Origin: CAYFYJ01 sp964347415
Lineage (GTDB): Archaea > Aenigmatarchaeota > Aenigmatarchaeia > CG10238-14
Assembly (NCBI GenBank): GCA_964347415.1
Contig: CAYFYJ010000002.1
Coordinates: forward strand, 1-43,181
Reading direction: 5' to 3'
DNA: 43,181 bases
Shown: one piece after another, positions 7,453 to 16,095 of the stretch
How positions within the stretch are numbered: the first letter of the stretch is position 1
Layout: each line of letters begins with the position of its first letter
The notes under the pieces: model-generated
What the model was told of the DNA's origin: nothing
Databases searched by the model: none
Seen by the model: the letters and a program-made list of their open reading frames with translations, nothing else
Translations under genes and position numbers: made by a program

Positions 7453-7911
7453 TTATCCCTCTACAATTAATTGTCCATTCATACCAGAATGCCCCGAACC
7501 ACAGAAAACCGAACAATAAAATGTGAATGCGCCTGCTTTATCTGCAGTAAACTCTATTACGGCTTCTTGGTTTGGTGGTAATCGTTCATCAATCCCATAT
7601 TCATCTATAGCAAAACCATGTGTGACATCAGTGCTAGTAATCTTTAACCGGACTTGATCTCCTTTGTCCACAGTTATTGTTGAAGGTGTGAAATCAAATC
7701 GTTTTGCAGTTATCGTGAATTCTTTCACTTCACTGTTAGATTGAGTTGTCGTGATTATAGTCGTGGTCATTGGTTTAGTTGTTTTAGGCGTCGTTTCATT
7801 TACAGTAGTTGTGGTCGTTTCAGTAGTTTGGCCAATACACCCACTAAAAACAACAGTAAGAAATAGTGAAAGTAGCAATAATGAAGTAATCTTTGGTTTC
7901 ATATTACTCAC
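7453..7911 (-). CDS. Lipoprotein with CuA-type cupredoxin domain
   Basis: 152 residues. N-terminal signal with lipobox-like VVFSGC (Cys at ~25), Thr-rich stalk (ETTTTTVNETTPKTTKPMTT, residues ~31-50), then a cupredoxin domain. The C-terminal CSVFCGSGHSGMNG matches the binuclear CuA pattern CxxxCxxxHxxM of cytochrome oxidase subunit II and N2O reductase, with an upstream His in THGFAI as the further ligand. It is a predicted extracellular electron-transfer or copper-binding protein. The rest of an oxidase is not seen in the window. Overlaps the upstream methyltransferase by 4 nt. Confidence 0.85.
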   Translation of the reverse strand: MSNMKPKITSLLLLSLFLTVVFSGCIGQTTETTTTTVNETTPKTTKPMTTTIITTTQSNSEVKEFTITAKRFDFTPSTITVDKGDQVRLKITSTDVTHGFAIDEYGIDERLPPNQEAVIEFTADKAGAFTFYCSVFCGSGHSGMNGQLIVEG

Positions 7912-8513
7912 TTAATTTTCTTCTTTTCCATCAGGACATTATAAAAATAGCGTAGCACGCCATCACCTTCAATAGATTCTATATGCTTTATGTTTAATAT
8001 TTTTAAATGTTTGGAGAAAAACTGGACTATCTGCTCCTTGGTGAAGTGGTTCCATGCTGAACCATTTTTATAGCTGAAGCAGATCAATAAATATTTTCCT
8101 CCAGTCTTTAGAATTCTATTTACACCTTTTATGTAAGTGTTTCTATCCTTTATCAGCACATGGTGAAAACATCCCATATCCAGAACAAAGTCAAATTCCT
8201 CATTATTAAATGGAAGTTCAAGAAAATTTCTGACCATAAATCTTATTTTGACCTTTTCTTGTTCAGCTTTCTTTTTTGCATATTCTACAGCTTTAGATGA
8301 AATGTCTATTCCGACTACCTGAAATCCTTTTTTGGCTAAAAATATGCCATTAGTCCCAGCACCACAACATGTGTCCAGAACCTTTCCTTTCTTAATCTTC
8401 CCGCTTTCTACTAGTTCTACTAAACTCTCTCTCGGTCTTCCAAGTTCCCAACCCAGCTCTTCTAGAGGATAAGTTCTATAAATTTTATTCCATTTTTCAT
8501 ATTCTGAACCCAT
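7908..8513 (-). CDS. Class I SAM-dependent methyltransferase
   Basis: 201 residues. Motif I VLDTCCGAGTNGIFLAKKGF (residues ~45-64), motif II VVGIDIS with acidic Asp, motif IV DFVLDMGCFHHV, and post-motif ILKTGGKYLLICFS. Closest in layout to TehB/thiopurine-type or general Methyltransf_11/25 enzymes; substrate unknown. The stop overlaps the lipoprotein start (ATGA), so it belongs to the fasciclin-cupredoxin run. Confidence 0.85.
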   Translation of the reverse strand: MGSEYEKWNKIYRTYPLEELGWELGRPRESLVELVESGKIKKGKVLDTCCGAGTNGIFLAKKGFQVVGIDISSKAVEYAKKKAEQEKVKIRFMVRNFLELPFNNEEFDFVLDMGCFHHVLIKDRNTYIKGVNRILKTGGKYLLICFSYKNGSAWNHFTKEQIVQFFSKHLKILNIKHIESIEGDGVLRYFYNVLMEKKKIK

Positions 8514-8533
8514 ATGAACGGCCTTTTTATTCT

Positions 8534-8587
8534 TTATTTTTTCTTTTTCTTCTTTTTTGGGTTATGTTTAGCACAAGTTTTACACAT
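8534..8587 (-). CDS. 17-aa basic microprotein MCKTCAKHNPKKKKKKK
   Basis: ATG preceded by GAGGTG with 7-nt spacing on the minus strand. Two Cys (CKTC) and a seven-Lys tail. It sits between the fasciclin gene (64 bp upstream) and the methyltransferase (20 bp downstream), in the same direction, in line with operon membership. A CxxC with a His (CKTCAKH) could be half a zinc site. The good SD and operon position support translation. Confidence 0.55.
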   Translation of the reverse strand: MCKTCAKHNPKKKKKKK

Positions 8588-8650
8588 AATTTCAACACCT
8601 CATTTTTTTCTTCACATAAAAGGTCAAAAAAAATAATCGACCAAAAAAAA

Positions 8651-9061
8651 TTATTTTGGCATCAGTACTGAATCAATCACATGTATTACTCCATTGCTCG
8701 TAACGATATCTGCTTTTACGACCTTGGCATTGTTTACTTTAACTCCTCTGATAGTATTGAATGAAAGTTTCCCACCCTGTACTGTCTTTGCTGAATTAAG
8801 TCTCATTACATCTGATGACATCACTTTTCCTGGAACCACATGGTAGGTAAGAATCGAAGTCAATTTTTTCTTATTCTTCAGTAGGTTATTAATTGTCCCT
8901 TCTGGCAACTTGGCGAATGCATTATCTGTCGGGGCAAAAACTGTGAAAGGTCCTTTACCACTCAATGTTTTAACAAGACCGGCTGCTTTAACTGCCTCTA
9001 CTAATGTCTTGAAAGAACCGGCATCTATAGCAGTCTCCACAATATTTTTTATAATACACAC
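8651..9061 (-). CDS. Fasciclin (FAS1) domain protein
   Basis: 136 residues, a single FAS1 domain over nearly the full length. H1 block FTVFAPTDNAFAKLP (residues ~40-54), YHVVPGKV in the middle, and H2-like NGVIHVIDSVLMPK at the C-terminus. FAS1 domains are adhesion modules, usually extracellular. No signal peptide is visible (starts MCIIKNIVETAIDAG), so either it is cytosolic or the start is elsewhere. First gene of a minus-strand run; its upstream region carries a tRNA 5' remnant with its promoter. Confidence 0.9.
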   Translation of the reverse strand: MCIIKNIVETAIDAGSFKTLVEAVKAAGLVKTLSGKGPFTVFAPTDNAFAKLPEGTINNLLKNKKKLTSILTYHVVPGKVMSSDVMRLNSAKTVQGGKLSFNTIRGVKVNNAKVVKADIVTSNGVIHVIDSVLMPK

Positions 9062-9254
9062 CTCCTTAATTCATTTTGGTTAAGACAACCTAGATTTAGG
9101 CAAATCGCCCCATCTAAGAAAAAGTATACCTGTGTTTCCTTACAAATAAAGAATTTTTTATTAATAAGGATTTTGTTTGAGAAAAATATAAAACGAAGAT
9201 TTCATATTTTAATTAAGTTGCCATATAGAAAAATACAAGGGTTGGACATTTTCA

Positions 9255-9300
9255 CCTTACCCGAACTACCAGAGCTCCATTGTACTTTATATTATTTTAA
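9255..9300 (-). pseudogene. tRNA promoter plus 5' tRNA fragment
   Basis: On the minus strand, a TATA-like TTTAAAATAATAT is followed by AGCTCTGGTAGTTCGGG (tRNA-like part 9260-9276), which resembles a tRNA 5' end (GCCCTGGTAGTTCAGC in tRNA-Arg(CCU)). No matching 3' half follows. It reads towards the fasciclin gene. Confidence 0.5.
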
Positions 9301-9335
9301 ATATAATTAATGAAATTATAGTATGGTAGATTTAA

Positions 9336-10037
9336 ATGAAATATAAAATAAAATACAAACCATCCTATTCGATGCTCGTTGTTAATCTGGGAAAGGGTGA
9401 AAAAATAACGGCTGAGTCTGGAGCTATGACTTATATGGATCCTCACATAGAAGTTCGGACGACTAAAAGAAAGGAAGGTATCCTGGGTAGTTTAGGTTTA
9501 GCAATTCTTGGACGTCAATCTTTTTGGGTAAATAATTATGTGGCTTCAAAGGGCTCAGGTAAAATAGCATTTGTCTCAGCACCCGTAGGCGATATAGAAA
9601 CTCTTGAAGTTAAGCGAGGTAAAGGTTATATAATCCAAAAAAGTGCTTTTATAGCGTCCGCTGGAAATGTGAATTTGGATATAAAATGGGAAGGTTTTAC
9701 TAAAGGTTTGTTCGGTCAAGGTTTATTTATGATAAAAGTCACAGGGAGTGGCAAACTTTTCATAAACACTTTTGGGGCCATAGATAAACATACTCTAAAA
9801 TCCAGAGAAACATTGATAGTTGACAACTTTCATCTTGTAGCCTTTAGTGATACATGCAAATACAAAGTTACAAAGTTTGGTGGATTAAAAGAGACGATTT
9901 TAGGTGGAGAAGGATTAGTTACACGCATCACAGGCCCAGGGGATGTTCACATACAAACAAAAAACCTGAGAGAATTCGTGAATTGGTTATGGACAATACT
10001 CGGACCCAGAGTTAGATCTAGATCAAGAGCTCGTTAG
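9336..10037 (+). CDS. AIM24/TIGR00266 family protein
   Basis: 233 residues. The beta-helical AIM24 family layout is visible: an early GEKITAESGAMTYMDPHIEV, a Gly-rich repeat pattern, KVTGSGKLFINTFGAI in the middle and FGGLKETILGGEGLVTRITG near the end, followed by WLWTILGP and a short Arg/Ser tail. AIM24 homologues are widespread in prokaryotes and their molecular role is unresolved (the yeast member is mitochondrial). ATG start after an AT-rich promoter region (TTTAAATATAA at ~9297). Confidence 0.88.
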   Translation: MKYKIKYKPSYSMLVVNLGKGEKITAESGAMTYMDPHIEVRTTKRKEGILGSLGLAILGRQSFWVNNYVASKGSGKIAFVSAPVGDIETLEVKRGKGYIIQKSAFIASAGNVNLDIKWEGFTKGLFGQGLFMIKVTGSGKLFINTFGAIDKHTLKSRETLIVDNFHLVAFSDTCKYKVTKFGGLKETILGGEGLVTRITGPGDVHIQTKNLREFVNWLWTILGPRVRSRSRAR

Positions 10038-10306
10038 TTAGCTATCTGATTTTGGTGAAATCTTCATTGTTTTTCCATTCCTGGAAAAGGCAACTTATTT
10101 AATCGTAAATCCAAAAGAATTTGCACTTTTAATGAATAAAAATTATAATTAAAGAAAATTAGGTGTTTTATCACAAGATAAAAAAGAATTTAACCCGAAA
10201 TAGTAGGGAATTTTCCATTTCTTGTAAGAACAACTTAGTAGTAACATTAGCCGATTTCAAATAATTTTTCAACCAATTTAATCTAGGAGTCGGGGGTGAA
10301 AAAAGA

Positions 10307-12271
10307 ATGGAAAAAGTAATCGGTGTATTTTTAATAATATTTATTTTGTATGCTGTGGTGTTTCTGTTAATCTTCACATCAGCACAAACTTCTCCAGTAA
10401 TTTGGACTGAAGATCAATATGGTTATCCAAAAACAGATTTTTCTCCAGGGGAGACTGTTTATATTTCTGGTTCTGATTTTAATCCTGACTCAGTAATTAA
10501 TATACAGATTACGAGACCAGATGGTGTTGATGTTTGTCCTGTTGTTGATAGATGTGGTGAATTACCAACAACAGATGGGTTTGGTTCTTTTTCTGATTAT
10601 GCTTATGTTTTAAACGGTATTGCGGGGGGATATTCTGTTTATGCGAGTGATGGTACTAATAGTGCTGAGACTACCTTTACTGATGTTTCTATTGACGAAG
10701 AATGTCAGGACGCAGGATTTGATTTTGGTATAGCCAAATACCAGTGTGGCCAGACAACCGCAGAAGAAGGCTCCCATTATGATGACTACACTATTACTGT
10801 CACATGGAGCGCATGCACAAGTGTTGACTGGACAGCAGACCCAGCAGTTGATGGCATTCTTGAAAAAGCAGGATTTAATCCAATAGAGGTTCATCCAGGT
10901 GGAACATCAGGAACAATAGATAAAACATACCAGCAAGATATTAGTCATATTACTTTCTGTGGAAACGAAGCACCGACTACAACGACAACTACATCTTCTA
11001 CCACTACGACAACTCCAATAACTACTACTATGCCGACAACTACGACTACAACACCAGTAACTACGACAACTCCAATAACTACTACTATGCCGACAACTAC
11101 GACTACACTCCCGGTTACGACTACAACCACTACTACAACGACGACTACGATAGAAACAACAACTGTTCCTGTTACGACAACTATTCCAGACGAGGATGAT
11201 CCACAGATTTATTTGATAAAGAAAATCTTTGACATATGTAATCCGTTTGGAGACGAAAAATCTCCACCTATAACGATTCCTCCACTGACTCCTGGAGAGG
11301 AACTGGGAACTGGTGGAAGCACGCCTTATGGCGACCAAACAATTCAATACGGTGGATGTAAGGATACTGAGAATAATACAAGATACAATCAATATGCATT
11401 CACAGGAGAACAGATCTTGGAATTAGTCGTTGTCAGAGACTTGAATGGTGCAGAAGACATAGTTGGAGCAGATGTGATAGTTGATGGATATCCTGAAGCA
11501 AAGTGTGACGATGTGACAGCAGTATTTGACGGTACAGGAAAAACTACATGGTTTGGACACGACATTGAAAATTTACTTAATACAATACCACCAGCAAAAG
11601 GACCAGTTGACCCAACAGGATTCGATCCTACGTTCGATAAGATATACGAATGTATCTTAACAGTCGAACCTTCATGGTATGGTCTATCAATCGTCAACAT
11701 AGAAGCCAGAGACCAATCAGTATCAGTGACAACCAATGCCATCGCACAGACTTGGTTCTTCAACCCAGCAGTGATACTTGATCTTAGTACCAACGATGGA
11801 GCACCAGTAGTTTGGTATGAGAATGGTGAACCAGGACAGACAGTATATTCAGGTAACAAGTTAGTTGTAATGAACTTGGCTGAGGGTGGAGTCGACTTGC
11901 TCGTCTTCATTGCAGCAGACGACTTAATAGACCCAACGCACACGGCCAGCAAGTGTCCGGTCAGCAACGTGCTAGATGTCGAGAATACCATGGAATACAA
12001 CTGTAAGATCGGCACACTAAAAGACAATGAATGGTATTACATCACAAACATTAACACAAAAGAGGGATGCAATGGTGAAGTAACATTAGATCCTAACTGG
12101 AGCTTTAGCGATGAACCAGTGTGTTATGGAGCAAAACCATTACTCGTAGAATATCTGCCGATACTAATAAACCAGCATGAAGCAGAATGTCAATTCAGGC
12201 TGACATATCCAGTGCCATGCATCGGATCATTCACAGACGGATTGATACACATAATTCTAAGAACAATTTAA
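10307..12271 (+). CDS. Large secreted surface protein with Thr-rich linker
   Basis: 654 residues. N-terminal signal or anchor (residues ~4-25), then a beta-rich domain starting PVIWTEDQYGYPKTDFSPGE with the archaeal/bacterial surface pattern 'FSPGETVYISGSDFNPDS'. Residues ~228-295 form a mucin-like stretch of Thr with Pro, Met and Ser. A second beta-rich ectodomain with paired Cys (CKDTEN, KIYECIL, CNGEV, CQFRLTYPVPC) runs to the end. No C-terminal anchor. SD GGGGTG precedes the ATG. Likely a cell-surface adhesin or envelope protein, but no specific family is recognised. Confidence 0.8.
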   Translation: MEKVIGVFLIIFILYAVVFLLIFTSAQTSPVIWTEDQYGYPKTDFSPGETVYISGSDFNPDSVINIQITRPDGVDVCPVVDRCGELPTTDGFGSFSDYAYVLNGIAGGYSVYASDGTNSAETTFTDVSIDEECQDAGFDFGIAKYQCGQTTAEEGSHYDDYTITVTWSACTSVDWTADPAVDGILEKAGFNPIEVHPGGTSGTIDKTYQQDISHITFCGNEAPTTTTTTSSTTTTTPITTTMPTTTTTTPVTTTTPITTTMPTTTTTLPVTTTTTTTTTTTIETTTVPVTTTIPDEDDPQIYLIKKIFDICNPFGDEKSPPITIPPLTPGEELGTGGSTPYGDQTIQYGGCKDTENNTRYNQYAFTGEQILELVVVRDLNGAEDIVGADVIVDGYPEAKCDDVTAVFDGTGKTTWFGHDIENLLNTIPPAKGPVDPTGFDPTFDKIYECILTVEPSWYGLSIVNIEARDQSVSVTTNAIAQTWFFNPAVILDLSTNDGAPVVWYENGEPGQTVYSGNKLVVMNLAEGGVDLLVFIAADDLIDPTHTASKCPVSNVLDVENTMEYNCKIGTLKDNEWYYITNINTKEGCNGEVTLDPNWSFSDEPVCYGAKPLLVEYLPILINQHEAECQFRLTYPVPCIGSFTDGLIHIILRTI

Positions 12272-12385
12272 ATGCCGAATAATAGTTATAAGGGACAGGT
12301 GAGCATTTTCTATCTGATATAGTTTCCCACCATATCAATTAAATAGTAACTAAAATATTCATCTAAACCATATTGTTAACAAAAG

Positions 12386-12898
12386 ATGTATATAGTAAAA
12401 AAATTTTATAGAATAAATATGACGCTGGAGAAAATCCAAGATGATGTTCATAAAGTTAGGCTTGGCGATAAAGAATTCCTACTCATCAAAGTAAAAGAGA
12501 ATGAGATAAGACGATTACAGGACAAAGTAAAAAAGTTTGCTGAAGACAGGAGATGGATCAACAATTTGGATGATCCTAGAGACTATCTTTTAGGTATTGT
12601 TGAGGAAGTCGGAGAATTCAGGAATTTTGTAAAATGGATAAACGATAGAGAAACTGTAGATAGATTGATTAAAGAAAATTTTGATTACATCGAAAACACC
12701 TTGGGCGACATACTCTGGTTCATCTTCATGCTGGCGAACAGATGTAGCGTCGATATAAAAAAGGCAATAGAAAGGGTCATAGAAGACAATGAGAAGAGGT
12801 TCCCTGTTGAACTCGTAAAAGATAAGCACACGAACATCTTTGCAGGAGGAGTAGACCTGAAGTTTAAGAAGCCTCCTGACGTAGATCAGTTGATTTAA
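12386..12898 (+). CDS. MazG-like nucleotide pyrophosphohydrolase
   Basis: 170 residues. The all-alpha NTP-PPase signature is present: GIVEEVGEF (EExxE type, residues ~70-78) and, about 30 residues later, IENTLGDILWFIFMLANR (ExxxD type), then a third helix. Such enzymes hydrolyse (d)NTPs to monophosphate and pyrophosphate (house-cleaning or MazG-type). An N-terminal ~45-residue extension precedes the domain. Start uncertain between ATG 12386 and ATG 12419. Same direction as tldD (22-bp gap). Confidence 0.75.
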   Translation: MYIVKKFYRINMTLEKIQDDVHKVRLGDKEFLLIKVKENEIRRLQDKVKKFAEDRRWINNLDDPRDYLLGIVEEVGEFRNFVKWINDRETVDRLIKENFDYIENTLGDILWFIFMLANRCSVDIKKAIERVIEDNEKRFPVELVKDKHTNIFAGGVDLKFKKPPDVDQLI

Positions 12899-12920
12899 AT
12901 TTCTAGGATTAATATAAATT

Positions 12921-14282
12921 ATGGTCTCAAGAGACTTGATGGAAAAAATCATTAAAATCCTAGGAAAAACCTACTACGGAGATGTTAGGTTTGATACTAG
13001 CAGGGGTTTTGGGGTTGGTAAGAATAAGAGTGAAGAGAATATAAACACTGCTTCTTCTATGGGTCTATGTATCCGTGTCTTTTCTGACAATAAATGGCAC
13101 TATCTCGGTTTTAATGAATTCAATGAACGAAAAATCCTGAATGAAACAAAAAAACTCGTCAGAAGGGTTGGTAATAAACCGTCCAAACTGGTCTTACAAG
13201 ACCCATGGGGAATTGATACAGAAATAAAAGTTAAGAAAAGCCCTGATGATGTCAGTCAAGAAGAGAAAGTAAAAACTATCAGAGATATTTTCAACAGGTT
13301 GATTGACAATAAAAAAATTATAAATGCTTCAGTGGGTTTGGCGCATGCAAAGAGTGAAACAATGATCATGACCACAGAAGGTTCAGTCCTAAGACAAGTA
13401 TTACCTTATTTCAGGTTTTTAATTTCTCCTGTTGCAAGAGAGGGAAAAAGGATCGAATACGATTATTTCGTTCTGGTAAAGCAAGGAGGCTATGAATTGT
13501 TTACGTCTATTGATTTAGAGAAAAAAATTCAAGAAGTTGTCAACGGTTCGATTCAAATGCTGAAGGCAAAAACTCTTAAAGGAGGGAGATACGATATAAT
13601 CGTTGACCCAGAAATATCAGGCGTTATCGCCCATGAGAGTTTTGGCCATGGTTGTGAGGCTGATCAAGTCCTAAGAAACAGGTCTTACCTCGGTCCATTA
13701 AAGGGAAAGAAAATAATTTCTGACCTAATTTCATTGCACGATAACAGTTCTTTTAAAGGAGAAAGGGGTTATTTTGTTTTTGACGATGAGGGCGTAAAAT
13801 CGAGCGATACTGTTATAGTCAAGAATGGAGTTTTAACTCATTTCATGCAGGATAGACAAGCTGCAGCATTCATGAATTCTGATGTTACTGGGAATGCAAG
13901 AGCACAAGATTTCACCAGGAAAGTTTTTGTCCGGATGAGCAACACTTACATCGAACCCGGCGATTGGAAACATGATGAATTAGTAGAAGATACTGATAAT
14001 GGGTTTTATCTAATCAAAGCTCAAACAGGAATGGAAGATCCTTTGGGTGGTAATTTACAGATAGTAACTTTCAAAGCAAGAGAAATAAAAAACGGGGAGC
14101 TCGGCGAATTTTATAAAGGAGTGGGAATATCAGGAAAAGTTTTAAAATTTATGAGCAGAGTCGATGCTGTTACTGATGATTTTGTGATAAGAGGATCTGG
14201 CTGTGGAAAAGGAAATGAAGATTATGTTCCTGTCAGTTCTGGTGGACCTTTCATGAGAGTTAGGGAGGCTATAATTGGATGA
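12921..14282 (+). CDS. tldD: TldD, metalloprotease subunit
   Basis: 453 residues. The TldD-type HExxxH zinc motif is at residues 238-243 (HESFGHGCEAD), with downstream Cys in GSGCGKGNEDYVPVSSGGP, which is characteristic of TldD C-termini. TldD pairs with TldE (PmbA) as a heterodimer that degrades or trims unfolded peptides, e.g. microcin B17 maturation and CcdA turnover in E. coli. The stop overlaps the Nudix start by 4 nt and TldE follows, giving a three-gene operon. Confidence 0.93.
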   Translation: MVSRDLMEKIIKILGKTYYGDVRFDTSRGFGVGKNKSEENINTASSMGLCIRVFSDNKWHYLGFNEFNERKILNETKKLVRRVGNKPSKLVLQDPWGIDTEIKVKKSPDDVSQEEKVKTIRDIFNRLIDNKKIINASVGLAHAKSETMIMTTEGSVLRQVLPYFRFLISPVAREGKRIEYDYFVLVKQGGYELFTSIDLEKKIQEVVNGSIQMLKAKTLKGGRYDIIVDPEISGVIAHESFGHGCEADQVLRNRSYLGPLKGKKIISDLISLHDNSSFKGERGYFVFDDEGVKSSDTVIVKNGVLTHFMQDRQAAAFMNSDVTGNARAQDFTRKVFVRMSNTYIEPGDWKHDELVEDTDNGFYLIKAQTGMEDPLGGNLQIVTFKAREIKNGELGEFYKGVGISGKVLKFMSRVDAVTDDFVIRGSGCGKGNEDYVPVSSGGPFMRVREAIIG

Positions 14283-14695
14283 AACCCCCAAAAAAACCGA
14301 TATTAATCGTGGATGCTTTCATTAAAAAAAATAACAAATACCTAGCAATAAAAAGAGCTAAAAATGTCGAAGTTGGGACTTGGGAAACTCCAGGGGGAAG
14401 GGTTGATTTGAATGAAAGTGTGGAAAATGCCTTAAAGAGAGAAATAAAAGAAGAGCTTGAGGTTGATATAGAAATAAAAAAATTCCTTGGTTGGGGAGAA
14501 GGGTTTAATTGTCTTCATGAAAGTGGTCTTACTGGCCATAGGTTTGTTTTATATTTTGAATGCGAGATAATTTCTGGGGAATTGAAACTTGACGGGATAG
14601 AAGCCAAAGAATCTAAATGGGTTATCTGGAACGAATTCAAGAAGTTAAAACCTTTAAGTAAACCGATCAAAGACTTTTTTAACAGGTTTGGTTGA
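14279..14695 (+). CDS. Nudix hydrolase
   Basis: 138 residues. Nudix box GRVDLNESVENALKREIKEE (residues ~40-59) fits GX5EX7REUXEEXGU with the catalytic REIKEEL. Early strand KKNNKYLAIKRAK and a C-terminal WVIWNEFKKL are typical. Substrate not predictable. Inserted between tldD and tldE with ATGA overlap upstream and one base downstream. Confidence 0.9.
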   Translation: MKPPKKPILIVDAFIKKNNKYLAIKRAKNVEVGTWETPGGRVDLNESVENALKREIKEELEVDIEIKKFLGWGEGFNCLHESGLTGHRFVLYFECEIISGELKLDGIEAKESKWVIWNEFKKLKPLSKPIKDFFNRFG

Positions 14696-14696
14696 T

Positions 14697-16031
14697 ATGA
14701 GAGACTTGATATTAAACCAATTAAAAAAATCCACCAAAGAATATGAAGTCTATCTACAGAAAACTGAAATCAATGAGATTCATATCCAAAAAAATAAGAT
14801 TGGCTTCATCGATAAAACGGTTGATAGTGGATACGGTATTCGCGTTCATGAAAAAGGTATGGGTTTCAGTTCGAGTAACATCTTTTCTGACTCCACGATA
14901 AAACAAACGGTCAAGAACGCTTTGAAAAATTCTAAGATGACTCAGAAAGTTGATTTCAATTTTCCAACTCCTAAAAAACCCAAAAGAGTAAAGAACATCG
15001 ATAAATCGATAAAAGATAATGGGGAAGCCGCAGTCATGAGTTATACCAAACGAATCCTAAAATCAATTCCTAAAGATATTTTGTTATCATTCGGTAAAGT
15101 TAGAGCATACAATAGCCAGATTGAGGTAATAAACTCCGAGGGTTTGGACTTAAAGAGAAGAGAGACTAACTTCATGCTCGAGTTATCCATCATAGTTGAA
15201 AAATCAGGAAAAAAGGTGGAATTTTGGCCACACCAGTACAGAAGGAGAATAAAGGATCTGCCAGTTTCGAACTTAAAACAGTGGATTAAGATAGCAAGAG
15301 ATCAACTCATAGCAAAAACGCCCAAAACAGAAAGAACTACTGTGATATTTTCACCGAATACTGTCTTAGATGGATTGGGTTCTATCATTGGTTCTCACGC
15401 AAGCGGTTCTGCAAAAATAAATGAGGTTTCTAAATTCAACCCCGGAGAAAAAATTGCTTCTGAAAACTTAACTATAATCAGCGATGGTTTATACCCTTAC
15501 GGTTTAATGACTAGTGAATTTGATGATGAAGGCGTTCCTCAGAGAAAGAACATCCTGATTGATAACGGTATCTTCAAGGATCATATTTACGACCAATACT
15601 ATGCGATAAAAGACAGCAGAGAGTCAACAGGCAATGGTCTTAGACAAGGAGATACTTTTTATGTATTTGACATCAAGTATGGGGGAATGCCTAATAACAG
15701 AGTGTCTAATTTTTTCGTAGAGCCTGGTAAAAAAATTCTTCAAAGATTAATCGGGGAGGTTAAACATGGCATTCTAGTTGACCGTTTCAGTTGGCTTTTC
15801 CCTGACCCGACTTCTGGTAATTTTTCTTCTGAAATCAGGGCAGGCTATTACATCGATAACGGGCAGATAAGCAAGCCCATCAAAGGCGGGCTAGTTACTG
15901 GAAACTTTTTTAATTTGATGAGGGATATTTCTGGGATTTCTAATAAAGCTGTTATAACTTCTGGAGGAACTGTTCTGGCCGGAGTTTGCCCTTATATAAG
16001 ATTTGAGAATGTGCAGGTAGCAGGAAAGTAA
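14697..16031 (+). CDS. pmbA: TldE (PmbA), partner of TldD
   Basis: About 444 residues from ATG 14697 (one base after the Nudix stop; an upstream in-frame TTG at 14688 is less likely). The fold matches TldD but lacks the HExxxH motif at the corresponding place (DGLGSIIGSHASGSAKINEV), as in TldE. The C-terminal half has the family's EPG and RDISGISN segments. With TldD it forms a barrel-like heterodimer whose chamber admits only extended peptides. Confidence 0.92.
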   Translation: MRDLILNQLKKSTKEYEVYLQKTEINEIHIQKNKIGFIDKTVDSGYGIRVHEKGMGFSSSNIFSDSTIKQTVKNALKNSKMTQKVDFNFPTPKKPKRVKNIDKSIKDNGEAAVMSYTKRILKSIPKDILLSFGKVRAYNSQIEVINSEGLDLKRRETNFMLELSIIVEKSGKKVEFWPHQYRRRIKDLPVSNLKQWIKIARDQLIAKTPKTERTTVIFSPNTVLDGLGSIIGSHASGSAKINEVSKFNPGEKIASENLTIISDGLYPYGLMTSEFDDEGVPQRKNILIDNGIFKDHIYDQYYAIKDSRESTGNGLRQGDTFYVFDIKYGGMPNNRVSNFFVEPGKKILQRLIGEVKHGILVDRFSWLFPDPTSGNFSSEIRAGYYIDNGQISKPIKGGLVTGNFFNLMRDISGISNKAVITSGGTVLAGVCPYIRFENVQVAGK

Positions 16032-16095
16032 TTATTTAGGGAAATAAGTACAAATTAAAATTTAATTTGCTATATTTTATGAAGGAGGGGTGTGA

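Noticed and set aside
10907..11392. Ser/Arg/Cys-rich protein on the minus strand inside the 654-aa gene
   Set aside because: It is the complement of the ACN Thr repeats of the surface protein; it has no independent start signals.
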